Shown here in pieces: positions 9,345 to 21,800 of a stretch of DNA of 64,000 bases. Position 1 is the first letter of the stretch, and the number at the start of each line of letters is the position of its first letter. The position numbers and the translations under genes are program-made. The notes under the pieces are model-generated. The model made no database searches. It worked only from the letters and a program-made list of their open reading frames with translations, and was not told the origin of the DNA. The stretch covers positions 1 to 64,000 of the forward strand of contig CANTFK010000173.1 of the NCBI GenBank assembly GCA_947646735.1. The letters are read 5' to 3'. The DNA is from Peronospora farinosa. Its lineage: Eukaryota; Oomycota; Peronosporomycetes; Peronosporales; Peronosporaceae.

Positions 9345-11096
9345 CTAGTAGCGACGGCTTCGGAAATGGCTACGGCCGCAATTACGACTACGACTGCGGC
9401 TAGAGCTGCGACCGCGTCTACGAGGGGGGTTGGGTCGACGAGAACGAGATTTCGAACGAGAGCGAGAGCGTGACGAATCTGACGATGGAGATCGAGATCT
9501 GGCCGAAGGCGAGTACATACGTCGGTAACGCGGACTGAGGGAGGCTTTTGACGAGGTGCTACTCGTGCTTCTCCCGCGACGACGTCGGTCCTCTGATGAC
9601 GTACTGCGCAGCTTGCGCTTGCGAAGTTGCGGTCGTGAGTTGGCAATAGCGGAAGGCGAGCGTCGAGAAGAGCGCGAAGCCTCGGTCTTCTCTTCCTTTT
9701 TCACTTGAACCGGAAGGACGGCTGGAATACTCGTCTTTGTTTCGTCAACTTTTTGCTTGGAGGATGCCTCGTGCTTTACTTCTCGCTTTGCCACAACAGG
9801 GCTGGATTCCCCAGCACTCTTCTCTCTCTCCGGTGACAAAACACTCCTTTTCTCCTCCTTTATGTCTATTTTTTCATGTGAATCATCGTTGGTCACCGCA
9901 CAGATAGACGCGGAACGTTTCGACAGGTTCAACACCTTATGTTTGCCCTTGAGAACAGTAGATCGCGCCGGCGATGCACCCAAAGACAACTGCGTACCTT
10001 TAGTGACCGTGGCCTTCCGACTAAAGTGCTCACTACGGTAAGACCCAGAACCAGAGCTTGAGCTCGAAATTGATCTACTGGCGAAACGGGACCGTTTGCG
10101 CTCGACCATCTTCGTCGCTTGAGAGTCCTTCTCACGACACTTTTCACTTCGTAACTTCCGGCTACGCGAGCGAGAGCGTGAGCGACTGGAGCTGCTGCTG
10201 CGAGAGGAAGACACGAAGCGCCGTTTTCGTTTATCAGACGCTGACGACCGACGTGAACGTCGTTCCGTTACTGAGGAGCGCGAGGGGGACTTCCGCAACT
10301 TTACATCATCGCGGCTCTGAGTGCGATGATTTGTCAAAGATCTCGATCGACGTGAGCGAGTGGCCAATTTGGACCTCGATCTGGAAAGAAATGGTTCGCG
10401 TCTCGTGTTTATCTTCGCGTCTTTTTCTTCTCTCGTTTTTAATCTAAGCAGTCGAGCTTCCTCCCTCTCTTTCTCCTCCTTCTCCCTCTTCTCTTTCCTC
10501 TCCTTCTCATCCTTCTCCCTCTTCTCTTTCTTCTCCTTCTCATTCTTCTCCCTCTTCTCCTTCATCTCCTTTTCTTCCTGCTCCCTTCTCTCCTTCCTCT
10601 CATTACGACGTCGCTCTTGCATCTTTGGATCAAAGCTCTCGCCCACCATATAGTCCGAGGCGATACCAAATGCATCCTTAATCCTCTTATTCTCCTCCTC
10701 TTTGCGCTTCTGTCGAGCGTGTGAGCTTTCTGCGTCCTTGGTCGTCTCTTGTCCCCCGTCTTTTCCATCATGCAGACGCGTCAACAGCCGCTCGCGTTCT
10801 CGCTTCACCTTATCCTCAATCTCTTCCGGATCGCAGTCACGTTCCTCCATCTCTAAAGACATTTCAAGCAAATGTAGCTCCACTTTCCTCTTCTTTTCAT
10901 GCAGCAGGATCTCTGCATTAGGTGGCAGCCGATTTTTGCCGCCTCCACGCGCGCCAAAATCCCCCGAGGATCCTCCACGCTGATTATTCACCAACGTTTG
11001 TCGTGTGCGTGATGCGTTCACATAGCTGAGATTGCGCTGTACGTAGCCATTCGTGCCCGAGCCGCGAACCGTGCGTAGCCCAATCCCGTTGTACAT
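9345..11096 (-). CDS. SRRM2: SRRM2/Cwc21-like splicing factor, SR-rich
   Basis: 583 aa, no intron, ATG at 11096. The first 14 or so residues (MYNGIGLRTVRGSGTNGY) match the highly conserved N-terminus of the SRRM2/Cwc21 family, and residues ~57-110 (NAEILLHEKKRKVELHLLEM…) correspond to the cwf21 helix that contacts Prp8/Snu114 in the activated spliceosome. A long Lys/Glu/Arg tract follows (about residues 150-225, encoded at 10430-10640), then Ser/Arg-rich sequence with many RS, SR and RSRS stretches to the C-terminus (…SRNCGRSHFRSRRY). The role is a nuclear spliceosome component near the catalytic centre. The metazoan protein is far longer; Cwc21 is far shorter; this intermediate size is plausible for an oomycete. 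Assignment by the N-terminus is strong; the SR tail is not diagnostic by itself. Confidence 0.9.
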   Translation of the reverse strand: MYNGIGLRTVRGSGTNGYVQRNLSYVNASRTRQTLVNNQRGGSSGDFGARGGGKNRLPPNAEILLHEKKRKVELHLLEMSLEMEERDCDPEEIEDKVKRERERLLTRLHDGKDGGQETTKDAESSHARQKRKEEENKRIKDAFGIASDYMVGESFDPKMQERRRNERKERREQEEKEMKEKREKNEKEKKEKREKDEKERKEKREKEEKEREEARLLRLKTREEKDAKINTRREPFLSRSRSKLATRSRRSRSLTNHRTQSRDDVKLRKSPSRSSVTERRSRRSSASDKRKRRFVSSSRSSSSSRSRSRSRSRKLRSEKCREKDSQATKMVERKRSRFASRSISSSSSGSGSYRSEHFSRKATVTKGTQLSLGASPARSTVLKGKHKVLNLSKRSASICAVTNDDSHEKIDIKEEKRSVLSPEREKSAGESSPVVAKREVKHEASSKQKVDETKTSIPAVLPVQVKKEEKTEASRSSRRSPSAIANSRPQLRKRKLRSTSSEDRRRRGRSTSSTSSKASLSPRYRRMYSPSARSRSPSSDSSRSRSRSKSRSRRPNPPRRRGRSSSRSRSRNCGRSHFRSRRY

Positions 11097-12250
11097 AATG
11101 TTGATTGATAGTTTGCCCCCTTAGCCCTCGATTTTTTTGTAATTCGTACTTATTGTGATAAATTTATATTTTGCCATCCGGTTTGTTTTTTCGGTATCCG
11201 GCACGGAGGAAATAGATACAACGTGAGAATATGATCCCAGCCAATTGACAACCCGAAAGAAATACAGACAGACTAAACCTGCTTCGATCAATTGCACTGG
11301 CAGTATTTACACTCTATCATTTGTCAAGTTTACTGATCGCAGTGCTCGATTTCATATGCTACTAGTGACGTACTCAAGGGATTTCTTACGTTGCATAGCG
11401 CGGCAGGAGACACAGGCTCAGACTTAAGCTCGTTCCTCACCAAAATGTTAGCGGGCTTTTACCCTTCCGCTTTAAATGCTCTGACCAATCTGGCAAAATG
11501 ATTGTGCAGAATTACAGTGCGATGCTCGCCATAGCAAGTTTTACGTAGAACGCATATGGCATTTTCATGCTACAAAACGATGCAGCGAGCCTGATATGCT
11601 AGAAGCTATGATGCATATCTCGCGTTCTTTGTTTGACGCAAAGACCAAAGCGACACTTTGCTTCTTCCTTTGTGCTGGTTGGCGCTGACTCAGTAGGTAT
11701 CGCCGCTGCTTCCCTGTAATTTTGCAGTGATTCCGAGGCATGCTGCATACCTGATGATCACGATGGACAAAGCTTACGATATGTTTCACATGTTACATGT
11801 TTGAACGCTTTGGCGTCGACCGTGGATCGATCTAAGAATCTTTTCTTCCTATAGACCAAATCAGCGTAGGGTGACGTTTCGTTGTAAGCAGCATCACCGG
11901 TCGCAAGACTTTTGGTATGATTGATCTCCGTCATTATTCGTGACGTGTGGCGACATATGCAATTACACAGCATGTGACCACTCCTTTTAAGATGCAGAAA
12001 ACGCCAGACTGTTATTTATGCTTATGAGATAGCGTCCCATTGTCGAAGTATGTATTTGCTGGAACGGACTATTAACAGCATCATGGCCACTTTTGCAGGC
12101 CTTTCAGACAACACAAACATGGTGCTCGCTTATGGCTTCAACGTGGAAATCATATCGAGGGGTTCAAATTCCGCAAGGAGTGCGATTACGCTGTCGTCAA
12201 CCTCTAGCTCACCTTCTTGGGCGACACAATGGCCGCAGCTGTTCAGAAAT
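11097..12250. other. Intergenic between SRRM2-like and MYB genes
   Basis: Only short ORFs of up to about 75 codons. It contains the promoter of the minus-strand SRRM2-like gene just upstream of 11096 and the 3' flank of the MYB gene. I see no repeat or RNA gene. Confidence 0.5.
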
Positions 12251-12679
12251 TCAGTTTTTTACGACCTGGCCGTCATTAGACAGGTTTGACGGCGCTGCCG
12301 TCGATGAATTGTAGACTTGTGGCGTTTCATGTATGCGACTGGTGGAGTCACTCAAGACTTGTACTTCGCCGTTAGACTTGCTTGAAGGGCCCGCTACGAC
12401 TTCTGCCTTTCGCCTTCGCGCGATCTTCTCACGGTACTTTTGCGCGTGCGTCATGGTCTGACGCGTCGTCCGCGTTCCGATGTGTGCTGCAATTGTTTTC
12501 CACGGACCTGACGGGTAGTACTCGAGGGCCTCCAAGAACAGTTCGTGTTCTTCGAGGGTCCAGGACGTACCAGCGCGCTTTGTGGGCAACGAGCGGACTT
12601 GATCTTGGTTAGGCGCAAGGCGAATAAGTTCCTGGTCTTCCTGAAAGTACTGACTCTGGACGCGCGGCGTGATGGTCAT
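12251..12679 (-). CDS. Single-repeat MYB (SHAQKY-type) DNA-binding protein
   Basis: 142 aa from ATG at 12679. Residues ~38-88 form one MYB/SANT repeat: the first Trp in TSWTLEEHELFLEALEYY, the second Trp in GPWKTIAAHIGTRT, the third aromatic position replaced, and the signature MTHAQKYREK at its end, equivalent to the SHAQKYF motif of plant and protist 1R-MYB proteins. The tail is Ser/Asn-rich and polar. It probably binds DNA in the nucleus; the target is unknown. It is short, but the domain is complete and the frame is intact. An upstream non-coding exon cannot be excluded. Confidence 0.85.
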   Translation of the reverse strand: MTITPRVQSQYFQEDQELIRLAPNQDQVRSLPTKRAGTSWTLEEHELFLEALEYYPSGPWKTIAAHIGTRTTRQTMTHAQKYREKIARRRKAEVVAGPSSKSNGEVQVLSDSTSRIHETPQVYNSSTAAPSNLSNDGQVVKN

Positions 12680-15600
12680 GTCGAGGCAGGGGTGGACCTC
12701 GATCGTGCGGATGCAGTTTCGTTAATGTTACGGTGACAAATGCCAAATGGGCAAGATGCCGAATAAATGCGTCCGATGGACCGTTCAAACATTAAAGTGA
12801 TGAAAGCAAAAATTGGAATCGGAGTGCAAAAAGTGAGCAAGTTTGGTCTCTACATCGTGACTGGACTTGACAGGCTCTGTCGTCTTATAGCGGGCTTTGC
12901 AGGACACCTCTACATTTTCGTTTACAGGTAAAAAATCCAGTTGATTCGGCAATTGGATATTATTTGGATGTTCGACTAGTAAGAGATCGTCGAATTGAAG
13001 TCCCATCGTAATGTGAGTTTTCATACTTGCAAAGTGGCGAAGCTTCAGTATTTACATGCCTTAGTTCATTCAGTGAATGAGAGCATTTCAGCTTAGCCGT
13101 AAAGGCGCAGCATCTCGACAGTAGAGCGACATGGAGAGTATTTATGGCAATTACTAGAAAAAGGATAACAGGGCTCCGTCAATATTTGCGTTTTCTTGTC
13201 AAGATTCTTTTATGTAGAACGATGGCGTGCACACCATCAAGAAACATGTGGCAACTAGAGTACTCTAAAGCTGTAACAAGACGACGCAGTAAGTGGGTTT
13301 GTACAGGAAAATACAAGCTAGCAGCGTGCGATATTTTACTGAAAATGTAGTTTTATGTTAATGTTCGCGGGTCCACGATACTCCACTGACTGAGTTTTTA
13401 GGTCATGATGTGTGCTCAATAAAACCAATAAAAAATTCAGTGACGATTTGACACAAGCTAAACTTTAATTTGATATTTTAAAACACGAGAACATACAAAA
13501 AACTAATTTTTTTAATGATACAGGTCCGTCCATCGAAAGCGAGCTTCTGAGCAGAGCCACGCGATGAGCAACATCTGGCTGTAATCAAAACGACACCTCC
13601 TTGAACCACGTTATACCGGCCAACGCTCAACTACCGACGCGGCTTTTATCCGAACATAATGCTCCCAGTGCTCAATGTGCTTGAGCAGCAGCTAGCGAAA
13701 ATTTGTCGAGCTCCGAATAGCGCTGATGGCAAGATTGAATATTATGCAACATGTCACCGGCACTGTGGTTGTGCAAGCGGTAAGCCGTGAGCGACAATCG
13801 TGGGGGATGTGAGGTTTAGCGAGTCGTTGCAATTGTGAGCCCTCGTGTATGAGTCTGCGGAAGTAAGCCTTTTCTTTCAGACCGCTTTAGTGAGCAACCT
13901 GGCTTCCATTGTAAGGCATTGAGCTATCAAGTATTTACCTGTATCTTGGAGCGCAGAATGAAAAGGCAGGGTTTCATCAGACTTGTGAATGGCCAACAGG
14001 CGTTGCAGCATCCTGCAGCACGAATACTGCCCGCGAATCTCGCCTACCGTGTATGCAACTTCGTGCGGAGAAGTAATCACTACTAAAGCGATGCTCTGTC
14101 ATAACAGCAATCAGCCGAATGAAGCTCGCATCGCGCAGGGTGATAACGATCGGCTTCATCGAGTATGTAACAGAGCGTGGCTATTCCCGGTCCGCTTTCA
14201 GTTGGTTTGGTAATACATACACGACAAATATTACCTTACCGTAGTTCATGCTACGTTCGACTTTCAATCTTGTTCTGCATGACAAATGTAGAAACAGAAT
14301 ACTACGAAGAAGTGGTCTTCACAGAACGTAACATTTTACAAGTGAGAGTATCTGCTCAAAGCAGTTTCGAATAAAAGATTCGTGACATGCTGCTTGACGT
14401 CGATATACATGTGCTGTACGCGTCACAATCCGGACACCTTGTACATGCACATTCGATATCACCATCTAAACAGTGGTGAGAATCTTACGTGCTCATTGAG
14501 AGTCTCCTTACAAGTAGGATACTGGAGCTGTAGTGCCCGGTCCGCGAATTCATGCTTCAGATATTAGTAACGCTTTCACCCTTCAAAGCGACAATGTATC
14601 AGTTGTGACGACGTAGACGCTGACAACTACCTTCCGAGGCAGAGAGAAGGACCGACACGCGATAGATAAGATACTCCAACTTACTATCTTCGTGTCCCAG
14701 TATAGATTGCGCACCTAAATGAAGGATAGAACAAAGCCCGAGCAAGGATCTTTGTCTCGAACGCGTTATGCCATCTCACTACAATTTACTAAGAAGCGCA
14801 TTGACGTGGACACCAATATCATATTGCCGGACAGGTCGAGAGAGATAGCCTTACTGAGTTTGTGCGCAAGATCATGGGCATGTACACAGACCTTGTTGCA
14901 TCTGGGAGGACCCTCTCTGAAACGAGGAAGCGTTTTTCGTCTAACTTATCATCAATGATAGCGTTATCGACTGGATCAGCGCCGCAAGATTACGAGCTGG
15001 CCATAGCCAGACCGCACGAAACCCGGCTTACTTGTAAGTCAAGCTCTAGTTTCGAGAAGACTGCGTATCTACAACTTCCCTTTGCCGCGTCCCCGCGCCA
15101 TGCGTCAATACTTCGGCAATCGCACAAGTCAGCTCGGATCGCGCAAGCGGTCATTAGGGCGACTACACCCGCGCTGAAAGACTTCTCCTAGCTTGGAAGT
15201 GAAGATGCTTGCGAGGGTGTGCATTAATTGCCTCAATAGGATCGGCGTTACAGATGACGCGAGACCGATAGTCTCTTGCCGTGCGGTCACCACTTCCACG
15301 AAGCTGCGTGGTTGATCGGGTTAGCACGACCCCAACATGCCCGCTTTGTCGCTAATGCTCCGTCTAAAGGTACGCCTATGCTCAATTCATTTATTAATCC
15401 TCAAAAACTTCCTCGAGTATTTGTCAAATTCATAAGTCATTGCAGCGGTCTTAACCACCCTGCCGAACTCCGGAGAGAGAACCCACCAGTAATTACATGA
15501 GATAAAGGCAGTTCTGTCTAAAACTGAGCTTAGTGTCACTGTTAGCGCTGCAGCTACCACTTTCGCATAATAGCTGTTTTCTGTCAGCCATCCTGTGTTC

Positions 15601-16749
15601 AAGGTTTTGTCGTTGACATTGTCAATATGCTTAAACTACCAAGACGTCATGCGCACTAAGTAATCGATGCATTACACATAAGATCCAGTCATGACCGAGG
15701 GAAACGGTTCTATTGTTCTTCAATGACGAGTCATCCGCAAACGTGTAGCCACTGGGATGCGTACACCACTAGGTCTGCTGCAAGCTCACAGACATCTGGC
15801 ATCCCCGTATAACGCTATGCAGCAGAGCATCGAATCGTGTTGCTGTCATTCTTAGCACATTACTACAAATCAACCATAATAAGGGCGGGATCTATGCGTC
15901 AACACTTGATAACATTGGTGACTAAATGTAAACAGCATCGGAGTCAGCACACCAAGAACATCTGCAATGTCACCGTGAAACGGCATCAAAGAGACCGTGG
16001 GGAAGCAGAAACCATTAGATGCAACGCCACACCATCCAGGAAGAAAAGGCCGCAGCATGCTTGCTGCCACCAGACGGACTCCAGCCACAGCACTTCAGCC
16101 TGAAGAAGCGTGGTGCTCATATCGTTGAGCTTACGGTCTGACGTCGAGAAGACGGGAAGGGCACGCCAGCTGTAAGCAGTTGTTTTGGCGAGTCAAGCTG
16201 AGGCTCAAACACACCGTCGAAGCCGTTGATGCAACATTTACAAGCCACGCACGAAGCAGGCAGATCGTTTGTCAACACTTTGGCAATGAGATCGAATTTG
16301 TGGAATTTTATTTCTGAAGTTTGGTAACCCCCTTACAAATCTCAAAGAACTAAAAGCGTGAACGCCATTAGACGACAGACACGACGAGCAATCACCTAAA
16401 CAAAAGCTACATTTACCGAGCTACACAGTAGTAAGACAACCTTTGCTTTAATAATGACGTTATCGCACAGAGTGAGCTCAGCATCACTATTGTTTGCTAC
16501 TGCATACGAGGGAAAATTAATTGAATTTCTCTTCTTCAGTTTCAATGACCCGTTTACGGTTTAGTAACGAATAGTCTCCCCAGAAAAAGCGAGTTGAACT
16601 TCAAAATTGAAGTTGTTTCTCTAGTTCAAGCAAGATTAACGGCAAAGCGCCTGTTTTCGAAAACCTTGACGCTTCTCACTATCGATTTAGCGCCTCTTGT
16701 CACACACTTGACACCAAAATCACTGCCGTACCCAGCTCTTTCGCCCATC
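12680..16749. other. Intergenic, about 4 kb
   Basis: Low coding potential throughout. The longest ORFs (14862-15191, 109 codons; 15837-16103, 88 codons) have no recognisable domain and ordinary composition. No tRNA, tandem repeat or transposon motif was recognised. The last ~200 bp carry the promoter of the gene at 16750. Confidence 0.5.
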
Positions 16750-18553
16750 ATGCTCTCTTCCTCCACCTTACCGGAGTCTCTCCTGCCGTCGATGGCCGTG
16801 GCGCCGTCCACACACGCGCGCACGCCGGTGGTGACTTCAGTCGAGTTGCCCAAATTAAGGATCCCAATAGAGACGGCTCGTCGACATCAACGACGAGCCG
16901 CCTCTACTACAGGCAACAGCTATGACGATACCTTTATGAGAGCCTTTGCCGTCGGGTATCACTCCGCACCGCCAGTCCCCGTCAAGACCGAAGCATCAAG
17001 CGCCGATCAATCGCCGTATGGACTGACTACGCGCTCGCCGTCATCTCCATCCTCTTTCTTCACACAGCCAGAAATGGCAAAGGTATGCCATTCACAGTTG
17101 ATTCTGTTGCCTGGCTACAGCTCCAGTAGACAGCAACATATATAAAGATGGTGGTTGCGTTTGTTGAAGTCTTATCTTGTACATGCCATTATGATATTTG
17201 CAGCGTGGCTTGACCTCACTCCTCGAATCCGCTGATCAAATTCGTCCATCAGCAGCCGAGGCTTCGCCGCCACTCTACGGCCACTCTAGCCCGTTGAAGC
17301 GAGAGCTGTCGCTGACACACACACTTCCCTCCATAATGCAGGCTATGGGCGGCTATCCGCTCGACACCTTGGCAGTGCCCAAGAGAGCTCGCATCGAATC
17401 GGACTCTGACATGGACCTGCAGGCTTCAGATAGCTTGCTTGGCCATATGCCTCGCCAGGCCATGAAATACCCTTTTGTCCGTCGGCAGCAGTCACAGCAA
17501 CAGTCACAGCAAAAGCCATGTCATCGGTCGAACGAGCAACACACCGCCTCGTGCGTACCGATGATCGAAGTACAAAACATTAGCATGTCTGGGTCCAAAT
17601 CGCCGAGTGCGCACGGACTGCCGACTTATTCGGGTGCATCGGTCTGGGGAATTGTAGTCAATACTGGCAAGTTTCCGTCAGACATGTGCCTCAGTGAGAA
17701 CGGGAGTGGCAGTGGAGCGTCCTCAATTGCTCCGTTAAACCTTCACGAGAATCAGTCTAGCAGTGAGGGTCTTATTGACACAGAGATTAGTAGTGAAGTG
17801 AAGCAGGGCCAATGGCTTGTAGATGAAGAGGAGCATACCACTGCTCTGATTCAGGCTGTGAAGAAAGGAGAGGAGCAAGAAGAACTCCCGCTTGACGTGT
17901 CGACACGGAAGTGCGTTGCGAGCAACCTGCAACGCAATACCATTCGGGTCAGCAAAAAGCTCCCCAGCCTCACTTTGAGTCCTCGTGGCCCAATTGGCCA
18001 AGAAAACGAGCCTGTGAATACGCGCGTCAAGTCGTTTCACCCGCTCAGTCTCATGTCGATCATGAATAAAGAGTCCAGTGCTTCGCCATCTTCCGATGTT
18101 TATGACGTGGCAGAGACTATTGCAAACTCGAACCTCTTTCGACAGAGCCCAAGCGGCAAAAGCATCAGGGAAACGAAGAAGCCAATCCAGCGCGTCCTAA
18201 AGCGGTCCGACTACTCACAGAGCGGCATGGTTCGTAGTGGCCGGTGGTCAGTGGAGGAAGAAAACTACGCCAAGGCAATGATCGAGGCGTTTAAAGCTGG
18301 TTACCTTCCACTCCACGGCAATGTGTCGTTACGTAAGTTTCTGTCCGAGGTGCTCGTGTGCCACCCGATGCGCATCAGCAAGAAGTTTGTGGGCTACGTT
18401 CGTAAGTACCACTGGTACCGCATTACCGCGGGCAAGTGTGACCTGGAAGCAAAGCGCCAGGTATTGTACCGATTGACTTACCTCGAGCGTGTTTTCTGGA
18501 CATCGTTGCAGCAGAATAGCGAGTGGCCTCCCAGTCTCCGTCGTGACGATTAG
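16750..18553 (+). CDS. Oomycete protein with paired W-EE/RISKK module (2 exons)
   Basis: Exon 1 is 16750-17082 and exon 2 is 17204-18553; the 121-bp intron has GTATGC donor and TTTGCAG acceptor, phase 0, giving 560 aa. The frame is open upstream to 16594 but the first ATG is 16750. The C-terminal module (about residues 455-530) begins SGRWSVEEENYAKAMIEAFK and contains LRKFLSEVL, CHPMRISKKFVG and a Tyr/Trp-rich end. I know this G-W-EE-Y-A...PMRISKKF pattern from many stramenopile proteins of uncharacterised function. A second, degenerate copy lies about 150 residues earlier: GQWLVDEEEHTTALIQAVKK followed by IRVSKKLPSL. The first half is Ser/Pro/Gln-rich and disordered, as in transcription regulators. 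A nuclear role is an inference. Confidence 0.82.
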
Positions 18554-18843
18554 TCAGACGGATGGCTGCTGACGAGCCTACGAGCATATTCAACAAGTGA
18601 AGCCGAATGAAAAGCAGCCTCATAGGCAGGCGTATATGGTAGTAGTATAATGTAGTAGTGATAAGTTGATGTGTGCAAGCTCATGTGTGCAAGCAGTCAA
18701 TGGAACATCTGTGAGTATCTCCAAAATAATAGCGTTGTGTGTAGATCATTTGGTCACCAAGAAAAAAAGGATCAAAAATCACTGAAGCAAATCCATTTAT
18801 TTTGGTATCAGTATTGACAATCACTCTGGTATTTATTTGCAAG

Positions 18844-21800
18844 ATGCGCACGGAATGGACTCGCAGCTTTCTGTCGCAGGGCAGACGCCTCCCTAGTCGA
18901 CGACTTGTGTCTTCTCGCACCTCAAAAAATGCTCGCTTCTATGTCCGTAAACGTCCTCGTTCGCTGCCTTCTTTGCCTATAGCAGTGGGAGTAGCGGCTT
19001 TGGCGCTAACTATGTCACCCGATACTGCGTGGCAACTACGTAACACTGTGCACTTAGGAGTGTTGGTCCTTTACGAGAGCAAAATGACGTTATCTTTTGA
19101 AAACAATGCGGCGTTGGTGGCCCAATGGAAGGATGTCGTAAGCTATGGTGGCGTGCAAGACGAGCTTATGGAGTGTCTACTGAGCCGCATCCTGCGTCTA
19201 CAGGACGACAAGCAGAGCCGTGACACACTGCGCTTCCTCATAGATCAAGACATTTTATCTCTACTATTACAGTACATTGCATGGAGCAAACCCACTGATC
19301 CTACAAGACTGAAACGTGTGTTGAACTCTTTTTTGTATGATGGTGCTGTTGATACATTATTTAATGGCTCTTTGATATGTGCATTTACTGTAGAGCTGGT
19401 GCAAAGTCTTATCAAATTGCTGGAGGCTGCTGTAGCCAATGGGCAAGTGGAGTTGCAAGTGTCATTAGTGACGCTGGCGCAGGCTCTCGGTCACATTGTC
19501 CCACAAAAGGACGATGTCGTGAGCTACGTTGATTTGCTACGATTAGGCGACGCTTTAGTAAAGGAGCAAGAGTTGGCTTGTAGGAGAGTAGAAGAAGGGG
19601 CGACCGCATCTCAAGCTTTTACGGTGTACCGCTCAGACCTGGCAGATCCAGACTCGTCGCATGTTGCTGAGAGTTGTGCTGCTTTGGTGAAACTTTGCTC
19701 TCCAGAGATGCCGGAATCTATGAAGAGGATTGGATTGTGGGCACTCGGTGCTCTTGTACAGGCGATCAATCGAGAGGAGTCATGTGCTCTTCAGGTAAAG
19801 CAACTAGAACCAGTCCTAGGGCCGACGTTTGCCACCATGCTGCTGGCCCTCCCACGTAATAGTGGCTTAAATTTGCAATTACAGGCTGCTACAATGGTGG
19901 ATCATCTACTCCATGTCGCTTGCCGGAACCCGGCGGCAGCGACCCGTGAGACGTATGAATTATGGATGGAGCAAATTCGGTACTGGACAGGCACCGAGCA
20001 AAATGAAGACGAGCTCAAGCCTACCAAACATTTTTGGATTCGACGAAAGTCTGGTCAATTGGACCAAAGCGAGGATGAGGAGACCATGAAGCAAAGTCAA
20101 ACACTATGCCTACAACTACAGCTAATCAGCTCGCGGTGTATGCGCACGCTCACAGCATCTCCGCAGAGCCGACGCTACGTTTGCGAGTCCCCAAAGACAA
20201 TGTCAGCGCTTTTGGAGTTATCCCGTCAGATTCACGAGAAGCAGCAGACTAATGGGAACAGCGGCGACGAAGACCTAGCAAGAAATTTGACGAGCATTCA
20301 GCGGCACGTATCATGGGCATTTCGCAATATATGCACCGGATTTCAAAGCGGCGCGATTGCGCTCAATTGCTTGTTTGATGCGTTTTCGACGGCATCTCTT
20401 TTGCAATCTCGCCTTGACTTACCCATGTCACGTTTCTTTCGCGGGAGTAATGACCTCACAGGCTTGCCCATAATAGGTGCTGAAGAGTACGAAACTAGCA
20501 CTGAAGTTGGGTGGATCGACATTTTGACTGCCTGGAGTGCCAGCCCGAATCGTCATGTGCGTGAAAATGCTATTACTTGTCTTGTATACCTAGCTGAGCA
20601 GCGACAGTCGTGTCTTGTGGGATTGATGTCCGAGGAGGAGGAAGTGATCCGCAACAAGCAAGAACATATTCTTCAAGCGTGGCTCACAAATATGCTTCAG
20701 CAAATTCGCTTACTTTCGGGTGGTGAACTCCTTGCAGTCAAGCAAATGGAAGAGATCGCCAACGTTTCGAAGGAGTTGACCCCGGGCAACGAGCGAATTC
20801 TGTTCAACTCCGCGGTTGTCGACGCGGGCACTTCAGCTTTGGCAGTTTTGGCGGAACACCACCATGCTGAGCTGGTGCAACAGGGAGTTGTTCCTCTGGT
20901 GGCTTTGCTAGCATCAACCAGTGATACCACACCAGCGCTACATACGCAGTGCGCACGTGTGTTGGCAAACCTAGTTGCTACATATTGTCTCGACATCGAC
21001 CCACAAAGCTCGGCACTTTCCATCGATCCCGCTCGGGCTGATGTTACAAGCGATCACGTCGACATCGCCAAACTACTCGAGGAGACGCCGTCTGGAAAGC
21101 AATTTTTTCGTAGCATCTGTCGCTGGCGCGAGTGCGATGATCCGATGCAACGCTCGAGTTACTTCCGTGTCGTGCAAAATCTTCGTGCTTACAACGAAGT
21201 AGTAGCTACGGGTCGCCTGGTGAAGGATGTGTACTGTGAAGGTGTACACCCGATCATATCTCAAAGCGACATTAATTCGGTGGAGCAACCTACAGACGAG
21301 AATGGCGTTGCCCCGCTAGTCGATGTGGTGTTTGTACATGGCCTGCGTGGACATCCTTTCGGTACATGGCGCACCGATATGAAACAGCCAGGCGGAAACA
21401 ACAAGATTTGGCCGGACGTGCTGCTCGCAAAAGACCTGCAGCGCAACAACGTACCTGCACGGTTAGTGACGTTGGGCTACGAGGCTGGTATGGTGAGTTG
21501 GTCTAGTCCATGGCCCTCGCTTTCTCTTAAAGAGCGTGCACGCGTCATGCTTTCAGCTCTCTACGCTGCTAATATCGGCCGCGACCGCCGCCACCCTGGC
21601 GCACCCGCTCGCCCTGTCGTGTTCATTACGCACTCGATGGGTGGCTTGCTGACGAAAACGATGCTCTTGCTCGAGCGTAAGCAGCGCGATCAATCTGGCC
21701 TGGCTGACAGCACTATAGGTATAATCTTTCTTGCTGTCCCCCACTTTGGCTCGGGCCTAGCGATGGGCATGCAATCGGAGTCTATCCGAAAATTGATCCA

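Noticed and set aside
14862..15191. 109-codon plus ORF
   Set aside because: No domain, ordinary composition, no neighbouring exon that fits; probably chance.
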